From assembly GCA_963664635.1 (NCBI GenBank), contig OY761542.1, positions 1,612,001-1,676,000 of the forward strand: 64,000 nt of DNA, given 5' to 3'. The stretch is from VXNE01 sp963664635. Its GTDB lineage: Bacteria > Pseudomonadota > Gammaproteobacteria > Pseudomonadales > Azotimanducaceae. This document shows positions 9,331 through 18,678 of this stretch, piece after piece. Below the pieces are notes generated by a model, which was given only the letters and a program-made list of their open reading frames with translations, was not told where the DNA came from and made no database searches. Each line of letters starts with the position of its first letter. Position 1 is the first letter of the stretch. The position numbers were made by a program, and so were the translations under genes.

Positions 9331-10488
9331 TCAACTCCGGATGAGGAGGTGGTGCATCACGCGCTCGTACACGCGCGCGAGCAGGTCGATGTCGGCGATG
9401 GCGACGTGTTCGTCGATCTTGTGGATCGACGCGTTGACGGGGCCGAGCTCCACCACCTGGGCGCCCGCCGGGGCGATGAAGCGGCCGTCGGAGGTGCCGC
9501 CGCCCGTGGAGCCTTCCGGCGTGCGCCGCGTGACTTCGCGAACCGCGGCGCGGACGGCGTCGGTCAGGACTCCCGGGGGCGTCAGGAACGGCCGGCCGGA
9601 AACCGACCACGCGATGTCGGCGCTGACGTCCGCCTCGCGGAAGGTCCGCTCGACCTCGCCGCACAGCGCCTCCGCGGTCTGCTCGGTATTGAAGCGAAAG
9701 TTGAACAGCGCCGTCAGCGTGCCGGGTATGACGTTCGCCGCGCCGGTCCCGGCCGAGATGTTGGAGATCTGGAAGCCGGTCGGGGGAAAGAACGCATTGC
9801 CGTCGTCCCAGGTGCGCCGTGCGAGGGCGTCGAGCGCCCCGAGGGCCGCGTGGATGGGGTTGGATGCCGCTTCGGGGTAGGCGACGTGTCCCTGCACGCC
9901 CTGCACGGTGAGGCGGCCGTTGAGCGATCCGCGCCGGCCGATGCGCATCGTGTCGCCGAGGCGCGCGCGGGAAGACGGCTCGCCGACGACGCACCAGTCG
10001 ATGGCCGTGCCCTGCACCTGCAGGTGCTCGACGACCTTCACCGTCCCGTTCACCGCGTCGGCTTCCTCGTCGCTGGTCACGAGGAACCCGATCGATCCGG
10101 CGTGGTCGGGGTGGGCGGCGACGAACCGGCGCACGGCGACCAGCATGGCCGCGAGGCTCGATTTCATGTCGGCGGCCCCGCGTCCGTAGAGCACGCCGTC
10201 GCGGACGTGGGGTTCGAACGGGGGCGAGGTCCAGGCGTCGAGGGGACCGGGCGGCACCACGTCCGTGTGTCCAGCGAAGGCGAGGAGCGGGGGTGCGGCG
10301 CCGCGGCGCGCCCAGAAGTTGGTCACGTCGCCGAACGGCAGGCGCTCCGCTTCGAAGCCGAGGGGCGCGAGGTGCCGGATCATCAGCTCCTGGCAGCCGC
10401 CGTCGTGCGGCGTCACGGAGGCGCGCCGAATGAGGTCCCGCGTCAGGGCGAGGGCGTCGGGGGCGTCCCCGGCGTCAGTTGTGCGCAT
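9331..10488 (-). CDS. dapE: Succinyl-diaminopimelate desuccinylase DapE
   Basis: Zinc hydrolase removing succinate from N-succinyl-LL-DAP in the succinylase branch of lysine/DAP synthesis. Metal-site motifs: FAGHTDVVPPG (His74), GRGAADMKSS (bridging Asp), TSDEEADAVNG (catalytic and metal Glu), then GGGTSDGRF near the C-terminus. The 385-residue length is normal. Its start overlaps the dapD end by 14 bases, so translation is probably coupled. With dapC and dapD just upstream, the window encodes three consecutive enzymes of the pathway. Confidence 0.97.
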   Translation of the reverse strand: MRTTDAGDAPDALALTRDLIRRASVTPHDGGCQELMIRHLAPLGFEAERLPFGDVTNFWARRGAAPPLLAFAGHTDVVPPGPLDAWTSPPFEPHVRDGVLYGRGAADMKSSLAAMLVAVRRFVAAHPDHAGSIGFLVTSDEEADAVNGTVKVVEHLQVQGTAIDWCVVGEPSSRARLGDTMRIGRRGSLNGRLTVQGVQGHVAYPEAASNPIHAALGALDALARRTWDDGNAFFPPTGFQISNISAGTGAANVIPGTLTALFNFRFNTEQTAEALCGEVERTFREADVSADIAWSVSGRPFLTPPGVLTDAVRAAVREVTRRTPEGSTGGGTSDGRFIAPAGAQVVELGPVNASIHKIDEHVAIADIDLLARVYERVMHHLLIRS

Positions 10489-11488
10489 GCAGCTTGGCGT
10501 TCAGCTCGATGGCGGCGCGGTTGGTGCGGCACTGCACCGTGCCGGTCTGGCTGTGGCGGATGAAGAGCATGTCGTTCTGCCCGGCGAGCTCCCTGGCCTT
10601 GACCGTGCGCGCGGCGCCGGATTCGTCGATCAGCTCGACGATCGTGCCGGCGGTGATGTAGAGCCCGGCCTCGATGGTGCAGCGGTCGCCCAGCGGTATG
10701 CCGCAGCCGGCGTTGGCGCCCACCAGGCAGTGCTCCCCGATCATGATGACGATCTGCCCGCCGCCGGAGAGCGTACCCATCGTGCTCGCGCTGCCGCCGA
10801 GGTCGGTGTGGGCGCCGAGGGTGACCCCTTGCGACACCCGCCCCTCCACCATGTTGGGGCCGACGGCGGCGGCGTTGAAGTTGAGGAAGCCCTCGTGCAT
10901 CACCGTCGTCCCCTCGCCGAGGTAGGCGCCGAGCCGCACGCGGCTCGCGTCGGCGATGCGCACGCCGGACGGGGCGACGTAGTCGGTCATGCGCGGGAAC
11001 TTGTCCACGGCGTGCACGGTCAGGGTCTCGCCCTGGCTGCGTGCCGCCGCCACGCGCGCGGGCAGGTCCTCCGGGTCCACCGGGCCGGCGCTGGTCCACG
11101 CGACGGTGGGCAGGTGTTCGAAGATGCCGTCGAGGTCGAGGGTGTTCGGCAGCGCCAGGCGGTGCGACAGGAGGTGGAGCTTCAGGTAGGCCTCCGGCGT
11201 GGAGGCGATCGGCCCGTCCGCTTCGAGGGCGACCGCGGTGAGCGGCCGGCCGAGTTGCGCGAGCATCCGGTGCGGCGCCGCCGCGTCGGCGTGCGCGGAG
11301 CCCTCGAGAGCGTCGGCGATACGCGCGGCCGCCTCCGGAGGGGCTGCGGCGTCGCTGCCGATGTCGCGCATGACGTCGCTCACCGCGCCGGCGCAGTCCC
11401 GCATCGGCGCCGGATACCAGGTATCGAGCACCTTTCCCGCGGCGTTGCGGCTCGCGATGCCAAGGCCGAACGCGAACAGGCTGCCCAT
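10475..11488 (-). CDS. dapD: Tetrahydrodipicolinate N-succinyltransferase DapD
   Basis: Succinyl-CoA-dependent acylation of tetrahydrodipicolinate, DAP pathway. A left-handed beta-helix is evident from hexapeptide-like repeats (GVRIADASRVRLGAYLGEG, GCGIPLGDRCTIEAGLYITA). The 337-residue form with a long N-terminal domain beginning MGSLFAFGLGIASRN is the pseudomonad type, not the 274-residue E. coli type. The ATG at 11488 has GGAG eight bases upstream in the minus direction. It overlaps dapE by 14 bases and follows dapC after ~97 bases. Confidence 0.93.
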   Translation of the reverse strand: MGSLFAFGLGIASRNAAGKVLDTWYPAPMRDCAGAVSDVMRDIGSDAAAPPEAAARIADALEGSAHADAAAPHRMLAQLGRPLTAVALEADGPIASTPEAYLKLHLLSHRLALPNTLDLDGIFEHLPTVAWTSAGPVDPEDLPARVAAARSQGETLTVHAVDKFPRMTDYVAPSGVRIADASRVRLGAYLGEGTTVMHEGFLNFNAAAVGPNMVEGRVSQGVTLGAHTDLGGSASTMGTLSGGGQIVIMIGEHCLVGANAGCGIPLGDRCTIEAGLYITAGTIVELIDESGAARTVKARELAGQNDMLFIRHSQTGTVQCRTNRAAIELNAKLHAHN

Positions 11489-11585
11489 GGGATTCTCCAC
11501 GCGTGGATCGAGCGGAGGGAGGGTAGCGGCCGCGCCCGGCTTGTTCAATGCAGGGCAACAGGACACGGGCGGGCAAGCGACGGGG

Positions 11586-12779
11586 TCAGAGCCGCTGCAC
11601 GAAGGCGCGGATGCGCTCGGCTGCCCGCACACACTCGTCGGTTTCCGCGACGAGGGCGATGCGTACGCGGCCGGCGCCGGGGTTTGCGCCGCCTTCGCCC
11701 CGGCCGAGGTAGCTGCCCGGCATGACGGTGACGTTCTCGGCTGCAAAGAGTTCGCGCGCGAAGGTCTCGTCGTTGTCGGGCACCGCCGGCCACAGGTAGA
11801 AGGAGGCCTCGGGCATGGCGACGGGCAGGACCCCGGCGAGCACCGGCAGGGTCGCGTCGAACTTCGCGCGGTACGCCGCGCGGTTCGCGCGCACGTGTGC
11901 CTCGTCGTCCCAGGCGAGGACGCTGGCCGCCTGCACGTGCACCGGCATCGCGCAGCCGTGATAGGTCCGGTAGAGGAAATAGCGCTCCAGGATCGCGGCG
12001 TCGCCGGCGACGAACCCGGAGCGCAGCCCGGGCAGGTTGGAGCGCTTCGACAGGCTGTGGAACACGACGCAGCGCCGGAATTCGGTCTCGCCCAGCGCCG
12101 TCGCCGCCTGCAGCAGGCCCGCCGGTGGCGCGTCCTCGTCGCGGTAGATCTCCGAGTAGCACTCGTCGGCCGCGATGACGAAGTCGAACCGGTGCGCGCG
12201 CTCGATCAGCCGGCACAGCGCGTCTTCCGACAGGACGGCGCCGGTGGGATTGCCCGGCGAGCACGTGTAGACGAGTTCCGCCGCGCGCCACACCGCGTCG
12301 TCGATCGCGTCGAAGTCCGGCAGCTGGTCCGGTCCGCCGCAGGGCGCGTAGCGGGGCGTGGCGCCGCGCAGCAGCGCCGCGCCCTCGTAGGTCTGATAGC
12401 ACGGGTTGGGCAGCAGGACGGCGGCGGCGGGCCGTCCGGACAGCAGCGCCTGACCGAACGAGAACAGTGCTTCGCGCGTGCCGTTCACCGGCAGCACCTG
12501 CGTTTCGGGGTCGACGGACGCGGCGAAGCGGCGCCCGAGCCAGCGCGCGATGGCCGTGCGGAGGGCGGCCCCGCCGCGGGTCGGCGGATACGTGCCGAGG
12601 CCCGTGCGCAGGGTGTCCGGATCCTCGAGTGCCCGCAGGACGAAGGCGGGCGGCGCGTGTTTCGGTTCCCCGATCTGCAGCGCGGCGTGGGGGGCGCCGC
12701 TGGCGGGAACGACGCCGTGCTTGAGGGCGTCGAGACGCTCGAACGGATAAGGCAACAGCCGGTCGAGCCAGGGATTCAC
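11586..12779 (-). CDS. dapC: Succinyldiaminopimelate transaminase DapC
   Basis: PLP-dependent class I/II aminotransferase converting N-succinyl-2-amino-6-ketopimelate to N-succinyl-LL-DAP. Motifs: LPVNGTREALFSFGQAL, the PLP-phosphate/ring segments YTCSPGNPTGAVLS and ADECYSEIYRDE, and the Schiff-base lysine in HSLSKRSNLPGLRSG. The 397-residue length is normal. The GTG start at 12779 overlaps the glnD TGA by four bases (GTGA), a strong sign of translational coupling. The frame remains open upstream inside glnD but without homology. Confidence 0.94.
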   Translation of the reverse strand: MNPWLDRLLPYPFERLDALKHGVVPASGAPHAALQIGEPKHAPPAFVLRALEDPDTLRTGLGTYPPTRGGAALRTAIARWLGRRFAASVDPETQVLPVNGTREALFSFGQALLSGRPAAAVLLPNPCYQTYEGAALLRGATPRYAPCGGPDQLPDFDAIDDAVWRAAELVYTCSPGNPTGAVLSEDALCRLIERAHRFDFVIAADECYSEIYRDEDAPPAGLLQAATALGETEFRRCVVFHSLSKRSNLPGLRSGFVAGDAAILERYFLYRTYHGCAMPVHVQAASVLAWDDEAHVRANRAAYRAKFDATLPVLAGVLPVAMPEASFYLWPAVPDNDETFARELFAAENVTVMPGSYLGRGEGGANPGAGRVRIALVAETDECVRAAERIRAFVQRL

Positions 12780-15412
12780 GCCGCCCGTCCGCCCGCGGTA
12801 CTCTGCGCGACCTCCTCGTCCAGCCGGGCGCGGATGATTCTCTCGATGCGCTCGGTCTCCTCCGGCTCCCGGATCGGGTCGATCACGAAAACGTCCTCGA
12901 CGCGTTCGCCGAGGGTCGTGATGCGGGCCCGGTGCACGCTGATGCCGAGTTCGACGAAGAGCATGCCGACCAGCGCGAGCAGCCCGGGACGGTCGGAGCA
13001 CACCACCCGCAGGCGGCTGTGGCCCGCCTGGGGGTCGAGGGCGAGGTCGGCCTCCGTCGGGATCACGAACTCCTTGAGGCGGCGGTCGATCCGGCGTCTG
13101 CCCGCCTGCGTCAGGTCCTGCGCGGACAGCTTGCGCGCCAGCGTGGTGCGCACGCGCCGGCGCCGGTCGCCGTCGTCGGCGAGTGGCTGGTCGCGATCGT
13201 CGAGCACGATGTAGGAGTTCAGGCAGAGCCCGCCGCCGGTGGTGATGATGCTGGCGTCGTGGACCTGCAGGCGCAGTTCGTCCAGGGCAATGACGCTGGC
13301 GGCGAACAGGTTCGGGCGGTCGCCCGTGTACAGGAAGATCTCCGTGGCGCCCTCGCCCCCGGCCTCGCTGGCGACATCCTGCAGGTGGACGAGGGGTCCG
13401 GCGTCGAGGTCGTGGCCGTGCATGGCGACCGTGATCGCCGCGAGCTGCGCGGGCGTGTGGCGCAGGAACAGTTCGTCTCCCGCATTGTCCCACAGGCCGA
13501 GTCCCCGTTCCCGGTCGATGCCCTGCGTCGCGAGTTCCTCGAGGGCCGCCTCGCGGCAGGCGGCGATGCGCTCGGCCCGTTCGGGGCCGCCTTCGAGGCC
13601 CCGGGTCAGCGCGTCGCGGGTCTCCATGTAGAGCTGGCGCATGAGCGTCGCCCGCCAGCCGTTCCACAGCGTCGGGTTGGTCGCGGTGATGTCGGCGACG
13701 GTGAGCGCGTAGAGGTAGTCGAGGCGCGTGATCGTGCGCACGTCCGTGGCGAACTCGTGGACGACCTCGGGGTCGTGGATGTCCTTGTGCTGCGCGGTGG
13801 TGGACATCGCGAGGTGCGAGCGCACGAGCCACTCGACCAGCGCCGTCTCCTCGTCCGAGAGGCCGTGGCGTTCGCAGAAGGCGACCGCGTCGCTGGCGCC
13901 GAGCTCGGAGTGGTTGCCGCCCCGGCCCTTGCCGATGTCGTGGAACAGCCCCGCGATGTAGAGCAGTTCGACCTTGGGAATGCTCCGCACGCAGCGCATC
14001 GCGAGGGGGAACCGCTCGGCGCTCGACGGGTAGCGGAAGCGGCGCATGTTGCGGATCACCATCATCGTGTGGGCGTCGACGGTGTAGATGTGGAAGAGAT
14101 CGTGCTGCATCTGCCCGACGACGCGCCCGAACTCGGGGATGTAGCGGCCGAGGACGCCGTAGCGCCGCATGCGGGTGAGCTGGCTGACGACGGTGTAGGG
14201 CGCCCGCAGCAGGTCCATGAAGTGCCGCGCCACTGCGGGGTCGCGGCGAAAGTCGTCGTCGATCAGCTCGAGGTGGTCCCGGATGAGCCGGATCGTGGCG
14301 GCGCGGACGCCGGCGATGTCACGCCGGTTGGCCATGATGACGAACAACTCCAGCAACGCGGCCGGGTGTTGGCGGAAGACGCTGGGCGAGGTCGTCTCCA
14401 TGTAGCGGTTGTTGACCTGGAAGCGGGCGTTGATCGGCTCGATGCGGGGCGCCCGCCGGCCGTGGAGGATGGCCTCGTCGAAGTGCTGCAGGAGGATGTC
14501 GTTCACCTCGCGCAGTTCCAGCACGTGGCGGTAGTAGTCGTGCATGAACTGCTCGACGCCGAGCTGCGCGTCGGAGTCCCGGTAGCCGAAGCGCTCGGCG
14601 AGCGTGCGCTGGTGGTCGAAGAGCAGCCGGTCCTCCTTGCGTCCCGCGACCAGGTGCAGCCCGAAACGGACTCGGCACAGGAACTTGCGGCCCTCGGCGA
14701 GCCAGCCGCGTTCCTGCGGCGTGACGTAACCCTGGCGCGTCAGTTCGGAGAGGTCGGCGGTGCCGAGATGCCGGCGCGTGATCCAGCCGACGGTCTGGAT
14801 GTCGCGCAGCCCGCCGGGCGAGCCCTTGATGTTCGGCTCGAGGTCGTACTCCACGTCGTCGAACTGGGCATGGCGTTCGGCCTGCTCCGCGCGCTTGGCC
14901 TCGAAAAACCTGCGGCTTGGCCACACGCGTCCCCACCAGCGGCGGGTGCTCTCGAGCGCCCGGTCGAGCTTCCCGCACAGGAGGTCGGACCCGGCCAGGC
15001 GCCGGCGCTCGATCAGCGCGGTGGCGACGGTGATGTCGCCGGCCGCCTCCATGCGGCACTGCCGGACGGTACGCACGCTGTGGCCGATGTCGAGCTTGAG
15101 ATCCCACAGCAGGCGCACGAACGCGGCGATGTCGTCCGCGTTGCGCTGCGGGTTGCGGGCGAGGACCAGGAGGTCGATGTCGGAACTCGGGTGGAGTTCG
15201 CCGCGGCCGTAGCCGCCGACGGCCAGCAGCGCCAGGTCGTCGCGGGACCGGAACGCGTGCTGCCAGATCTCCACGAGGAAGGCGTCGAAGAACCGCGCCC
15301 GTTCCGCGACCAGGATCTCGGCGTCGGCGCCGTCCCAGAAGCGTTCGTTGAGCCGGCCGTCCGCGAGGTCGATGCGGCGCCGCAGTTCGGCGGTGTCGAG
15401 CGCTCGGGTCAA
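12776..15412 (-). CDS. glnD: Bifunctional PII uridylyltransferase/uridylyl-removing enzyme GlnD
   Basis: Nitrogen sensor that uridylylates or deuridylylates PII proteins. Domains in order: nucleotidyltransferase with GGYGRGELHPSSDIDLLV (residues 66-83, catalytic Asp residues), the GlnD helical region, an HD hydrolase domain (FHDIGKGRGGNHS, about residue 490), and two C-terminal ACT domains (VHDASIITTGGG... and VVCSDRPGLLALVGMLF...). 878 residues is full length. It starts 11 bases after map ends on the same strand and overlaps dapC by four bases. Confidence 0.97.
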   Translation of the reverse strand: MTRALDTAELRRRIDLADGRLNERFWDGADAEILVAERARFFDAFLVEIWQHAFRSRDDLALLAVGGYGRGELHPSSDIDLLVLARNPQRNADDIAAFVRLLWDLKLDIGHSVRTVRQCRMEAAGDITVATALIERRRLAGSDLLCGKLDRALESTRRWWGRVWPSRRFFEAKRAEQAERHAQFDDVEYDLEPNIKGSPGGLRDIQTVGWITRRHLGTADLSELTRQGYVTPQERGWLAEGRKFLCRVRFGLHLVAGRKEDRLLFDHQRTLAERFGYRDSDAQLGVEQFMHDYYRHVLELREVNDILLQHFDEAILHGRRAPRIEPINARFQVNNRYMETTSPSVFRQHPAALLELFVIMANRRDIAGVRAATIRLIRDHLELIDDDFRRDPAVARHFMDLLRAPYTVVSQLTRMRRYGVLGRYIPEFGRVVGQMQHDLFHIYTVDAHTMMVIRNMRRFRYPSSAERFPLAMRCVRSIPKVELLYIAGLFHDIGKGRGGNHSELGASDAVAFCERHGLSDEETALVEWLVRSHLAMSTTAQHKDIHDPEVVHEFATDVRTITRLDYLYALTVADITATNPTLWNGWRATLMRQLYMETRDALTRGLEGGPERAERIAACREAALEELATQGIDRERGLGLWDNAGDELFLRHTPAQLAAITVAMHGHDLDAGPLVHLQDVASEAGGEGATEIFLYTGDRPNLFAASVIALDELRLQVHDASIITTGGGLCLNSYIVLDDRDQPLADDGDRRRRVRTTLARKLSAQDLTQAGRRRIDRRLKEFVIPTEADLALDPQAGHSRLRVVCSDRPGLLALVGMLFVELGISVHRARITTLGERVEDVFVIDPIREPEETERIERIIRARLDEEVAQSTAGGRAA

Positions 15413-15422
15413 TGCCTTGCGC

Positions 15423-16229
15423 TCATGCCGCCGCCGGCGCCAGCGCCGTCTCCTCGTCGCGGCGGGTGAGCACCTCGACGCCGCCGTCCGTCACGAGCAC
15501 CGTGTGCTCCCACTGCGCCGACAGCCGGTGGTCCTTGGTCACGACCGTCCAGCGGTCGGGCAGCAGCTTCACGTTGCGCTTGCCGGCGTTGATCATGGGC
15601 TCGATCGTGAAGGTCATGCCAGGCTCGAGGCGCACGCCGGTGCCGCGTTGCCCATAGTGCAGCACGAGCGGCTCGTCGTGGAAGATCCGGCCGATGCCGT
15701 GGCCGCCGAACTCGCGCACCACCGTGAAGCGCTGGGCTTCGGCATGGCGCTGGATGGCGGCCCCGATATCGCCGAGAAAGGCGCCCGGGCGCACCTGCTC
15801 GATGCCCCGGTACAGGCACTCCTGCGTCACCCGCACCAGGCGCCGCGCGAGCACGCTCGGCTGGCCCACGAAGAACATCTTGCTGGTGTCGCCGTGCCAG
15901 CCGTCCTTGACCACCGTGATGTCGATGTTCAGCACGTCGCCGTTGCGCAGGACCTTGCGGTCGCTCGGTATGCCGTGGCAGACGACATGGTTGACCGACG
16001 TGCAGATCGACTTCGGAAACGGCGGCTGGCCGGGTGCGTTGCTGTAGTTGAGCGGTGCGGGACGACTCGCGAGGTCGTCGACGATGAACTCGTGGCAGCG
16101 GCGATCGAGATCCCCGGTGCTGACTCCGGGCCGCACATGGTCGCCGATCATCTCCAGCACGCTCGCCGCCAGACGGCCGGCGATCCGCATCCCCTCGACT
16201 TCCTCGGGCTTCTTGGACCTGACGGGCAT
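15423..16229 (-). CDS. map: Type I methionine aminopeptidase
   Basis: Removes the initiator methionine from nascent proteins. Full-length at 268 residues. The dinuclear metal site is complete: NIDITVVKDGWHGDTS (two Asp), FGGHGIGRIFHDEP (His), FTIEPMINAG (Glu) and QWEHTVLVT (Glu); the substrate His lies in SVNHVVCHGIP. The ATG at 16229 starts MPVRSKKPEEVEGM. The frame extends upstream through the divergent rpsB leader but without homology. The map/rpsB divergent arrangement is the classic gammaproteobacterial one. Confidence 0.97.
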   Translation of the reverse strand: MPVRSKKPEEVEGMRIAGRLAASVLEMIGDHVRPGVSTGDLDRRCHEFIVDDLASRPAPLNYSNAPGQPPFPKSICTSVNHVVCHGIPSDRKVLRNGDVLNIDITVVKDGWHGDTSKMFFVGQPSVLARRLVRVTQECLYRGIEQVRPGAFLGDIGAAIQRHAEAQRFTVVREFGGHGIGRIFHDEPLVLHYGQRGTGVRLEPGMTFTIEPMINAGKRNVKLLPDRWTVVTKDHRLSAQWEHTVLVTDGGVEVLTRRDEETALAPAAA

Positions 16230-16544
16230 GGCGCGGCGTTGCCTCTTCTTTTCGGGCGCGAAACCGCTATGGTATAAAGCGCGCGCCTCGCATGGAACAA
16301 GCACGGTCGGCTCAGCGTCGAGCGTGCTGGAGCAGATGCAGAGTCCCTGCGGGGCGGGACGTACCGGTCGCCGAGACCGGGCGCGGCAAGGACGGGGACG
16401 TTCCCGTCGACTTCCCGTGCGGCGCCAGAACGGACTGCCGCGGGTGGGCGCGCGACGCGTCATGGGTGACGGGGTCACCCGGTGACGGCGGCGCACGCCG
16501 TATCCGGCAGCCAGCCGCACGGCGTGACAACCCGGAGACAACGC
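16230..16544 (+). promoter_or_regulatory. map-rpsB divergent region and rpsB leader
   Basis: 315 bases without a gene. It holds the promoter-like TATAAA and a hairpin of seven perfect base pairs, GGGTGAC (16464-16470) / GTCACCC (16474-16480), followed by GGTGAC (16481-16486), which could partly compete for the same GTCACC. rpsB leaders in gammaproteobacteria are known sites of S2 autoregulation; whether this leader is one is an inference. Confidence 0.4.
16268..16286 (+). promoter_or_regulatory. Probable rpsB promoter -10 with GC discriminator
   Basis: TATGGTATAAAG (16268-16279) is AT-rich in a very GC-rich setting, with a -10-like TATAAA at 16273-16278, immediately followed by GCGCGCGCC, a discriminator of the kind seen at stringently controlled ribosomal promoters. 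A convincing -35 is not visible (TTGCCT at 16239 is too distant). Transcription starting near 16285 would give rpsB a leader of ~260 bases. Confidence 0.45.
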
Positions 16545-17462
16545 ATGGCTTCCATCGGTATGCGCGACCTGCTCGCGGCGGGCGCGCACTTCGGCCACCA
16601 GACACGGTTCTGGAACCCGAAGATGGCACCGTACATCTACGGTGCACGCAACAAGATCCACATCATCAACCTCGAGCGCACGATGCCCGCGCTGAACGAG
16701 GCGCTCGTGCACGTGCGCAACCTGGCGAGCCGGCGCAACAAGATTCTCTTCGTCGGCACCAAGCGGGCGGCCGCCAAGGTCATCCGGGAGCAGGCCGAGC
16801 GGGTGGGCATGCCCTTCGTCGATCAGCGCTGGCTGGGCGGCATGCTGACCAACTACAAGACGATCCGGCAGTCGATCCGGCGCCTGCAGGATCTCGAGAC
16901 GCAGGCTGGCGACGGCACGCTCGACATGCTCACCAAGAAGGAGGCGCTGCGCAAGCGGCGCATCATGGAGAAGCTCGACCGCAGCCTCGGCGGCATCAAG
17001 GACATGGGCGGGTTGCCCGATGCCCTGTTCGTGGTCGACGTGCAGCATGAACGGATCGCGGTGACCGAGGCGAACAAGCTCGGCATCCCCGTGATCGCCG
17101 TCGTCGACACCAACAGCGATCCCGCGGGTATCGACCACATCATCCCGGGCAACGACGACGCGATCCGCGCCATCCGGCTCTACGTGACCGCGGTGGCCGA
17201 TGCGATCAACGAGGGGCAGACCCGCGCGGCGGGCGATGTCGAACCGGGCACGTTCTCGGAGGACGAGTTCGTGGAGGTGGACGCCGACGCGGCGGCGGCG
17301 CTTGGTGCTGAGCCGCAAGCCGCGGCGCCCGAGCCGCCGGCGGTCGCACCGGAGCCGCAGGCCGCCGCGGCGGTGGCCGAGGCCGCGCCGACGCCCGACC
17401 CCGCACCGGCGGGCGCGAGCGACGCGGAGCCGCGGTCCGGCGCGGAGTCCGCGTCGACATAG
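16545..17462 (+). CDS. rpsB: 30S ribosomal protein S2
   Basis: Small-subunit ribosomal protein. Starts MASIGMRDLLAAGAHFGHQ with the conserved RFWNPKMAPYIYGARNKIHIINLE and the second signature PDALFVVDVQHERIAVTEAN. The core (~240 residues) is followed by an unusually long Ala/Pro/Glu-rich tail of ~65 residues (EPQAAAPEPPAVAPEP...), making 305 residues in all; such tails occur in high-GC genomes and are probably disordered. It is followed by tsf after 50 bases, as is usual. Confidence 0.98.
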   Translation: MASIGMRDLLAAGAHFGHQTRFWNPKMAPYIYGARNKIHIINLERTMPALNEALVHVRNLASRRNKILFVGTKRAAAKVIREQAERVGMPFVDQRWLGGMLTNYKTIRQSIRRLQDLETQAGDGTLDMLTKKEALRKRRIMEKLDRSLGGIKDMGGLPDALFVVDVQHERIAVTEANKLGIPVIAVVDTNSDPAGIDHIIPGNDDAIRAIRLYVTAVADAINEGQTRAAGDVEPGTFSEDEFVEVDADAAAALGAEPQAAAPEPPAVAPEPQAAAAVAEAAPTPDPAPAGASDAEPRSGAESAST

Positions 17463-17512
17463 CGGCCGCGGCGTGCGGCGCGCTACCCAGGAACGCTAGA
17501 GGAGAACGGATC

Positions 17513-18388
17513 GTGGCCACCATTAAAGCAGCGATGGTCAAGGAGCTTCGGGATCGCACCGGGCTCGGCATGATGGACTGCAAGAGAGCGCTCACCGAGG
17601 CGGACGGCGATCTCGACCGCGCCATCGACGACCTGCGCAGGAAGAGTGCGCTGAAGGCCGCGGCGAAGGCCACCCGTACGGCCGCCGAAGGTCTGCTGGC
17701 GCTGCGGGTGGCGGACGACTGCAGCAGGGGCACGCTGGTCGAAGTCAACATCGAGACGGACTTCGCCGCGCGCAACGAGAAGTTCGCGGCGTTTCTCGAC
17801 ACCGTGGCCGAGGCGGCGTTCGAAGCCGGCGGCAGCGATGTCGACGCCCTCATGGCGGGCGCCCTCGAGGCGCAGCGCGAGGCGCTGGTGCAGGAGATCG
17901 GGGAGAACGTCACCGTGCGCCGGGTCGTGACCTTCGAGAGCGCCGGCGGACACGTGGGGAGCTACCTCCACACGGATCGCCGCAAGGGCGCGCTGGTCGA
18001 GGTCACGGGCGGCGGAGACCTGGCCGAACTCGGCCGGGACCTGGCGATGCACGTAACGGCCGCGGCGCCAGAGGTCGTCAAGCCGGACGACCTCGACGCG
18101 GGCTTCGTCGCCAAGGAGCGGGAAATTCTGGAAGCCCAGGTCATCGACAGCGGCAAGCCGCCCGAGATCGCGAAGAAGATGGTCGAGGGCCGCCTGCGCA
18201 AGACGCTGGCGGAACTCAGCCTGGTCGAGCAGCCGTTCGTGAAGGAGCCGAAGACCAAGGTCGGCCAGCTCCTGTCCAGCGCCGGCGCGACCTGCAGCCG
18301 CTTCGCCCGCTACGAAGTGGGGGAGGGCATCGAGAAGAAGTCGGACGACTTCGCGGCGGAGGTCGCCGCCCAGGCCGGCACGTCCTGA
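17513..18388 (+). CDS. tsf: Elongation factor Ts
   Basis: Guanine-nucleotide exchange factor for EF-Tu. The GTG start at 17513 follows GAGGAG at about 17502. The N-terminal UBA-like module is intact (KELRDRTGLGMMDCKRAL), as are VEVNIETDFAARNEKF and the core-domain helices; 291 residues is normal. In most gammaproteobacteria pyrH follows directly; here the next core gene is frr, nearly 1.9 kb away, with foreign-looking sequence between. Confidence 0.98.
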   Translation: MATIKAAMVKELRDRTGLGMMDCKRALTEADGDLDRAIDDLRRKSALKAAAKATRTAAEGLLALRVADDCSRGTLVEVNIETDFAARNEKFAAFLDTVAEAAFEAGGSDVDALMAGALEAQREALVQEIGENVTVRRVVTFESAGGHVGSYLHTDRRKGALVEVTGGGDLAELGRDLAMHVTAAAPEVVKPDDLDAGFVAKEREILEAQVIDSGKPPEIAKKMVEGRLRKTLAELSLVEQPFVKEPKTKVGQLLSSAGATCSRFARYEVGEGIEKKSDDFAAEVAAQAGTS

Positions 18389-18426
18389 CGGTCATTGACC
18401 AGGCGCCTCTCGCCGTTGCCGGTTCT

Positions 18427-18575
18427 CTACTGCACGAGCGCCGCGATCCGCGTCCTGAGTTCCGCGATCTCGGGGCAGCGTGCCATCTCGACCAAGGCTT
18501 GAGAATGTAACCGTTGTGCGTGGGATCTTCGGGGATCACCAGCACTCGGAAGCTCACGATACGGCCTCCATCCAT
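18427..18575 (-). pseudogene. Remnant of an uncharacterised gene (N-terminus fused to C-terminus)
   Basis: The first codons read MDGGRIVSFRVLVIPEDP then THNGYILKP, a start reminiscent of uncharacterised island proteins with an IPEDPTxNGYIL opening. After the ILKP codons a one-base change of frame gives LVEMARCPEIAELRTRIAAL and a TAG at 18427-18429. The two parts look like the extreme N- and C-termini of one protein whose middle has been deleted. The assignment to a family is from memory and uncertain; the frame break is seen directly. Confidence 0.45.
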
Positions 18576-18678
18576 CCCTCGGCGAACAGATCCGCAACCG
18601 CGCCTATCGCTCGTTTGACTTATCCTCGCCTAGCGGGGCAATCTCCCCCAATACGTCGACCTTCGCAGAGCGCCCTGG

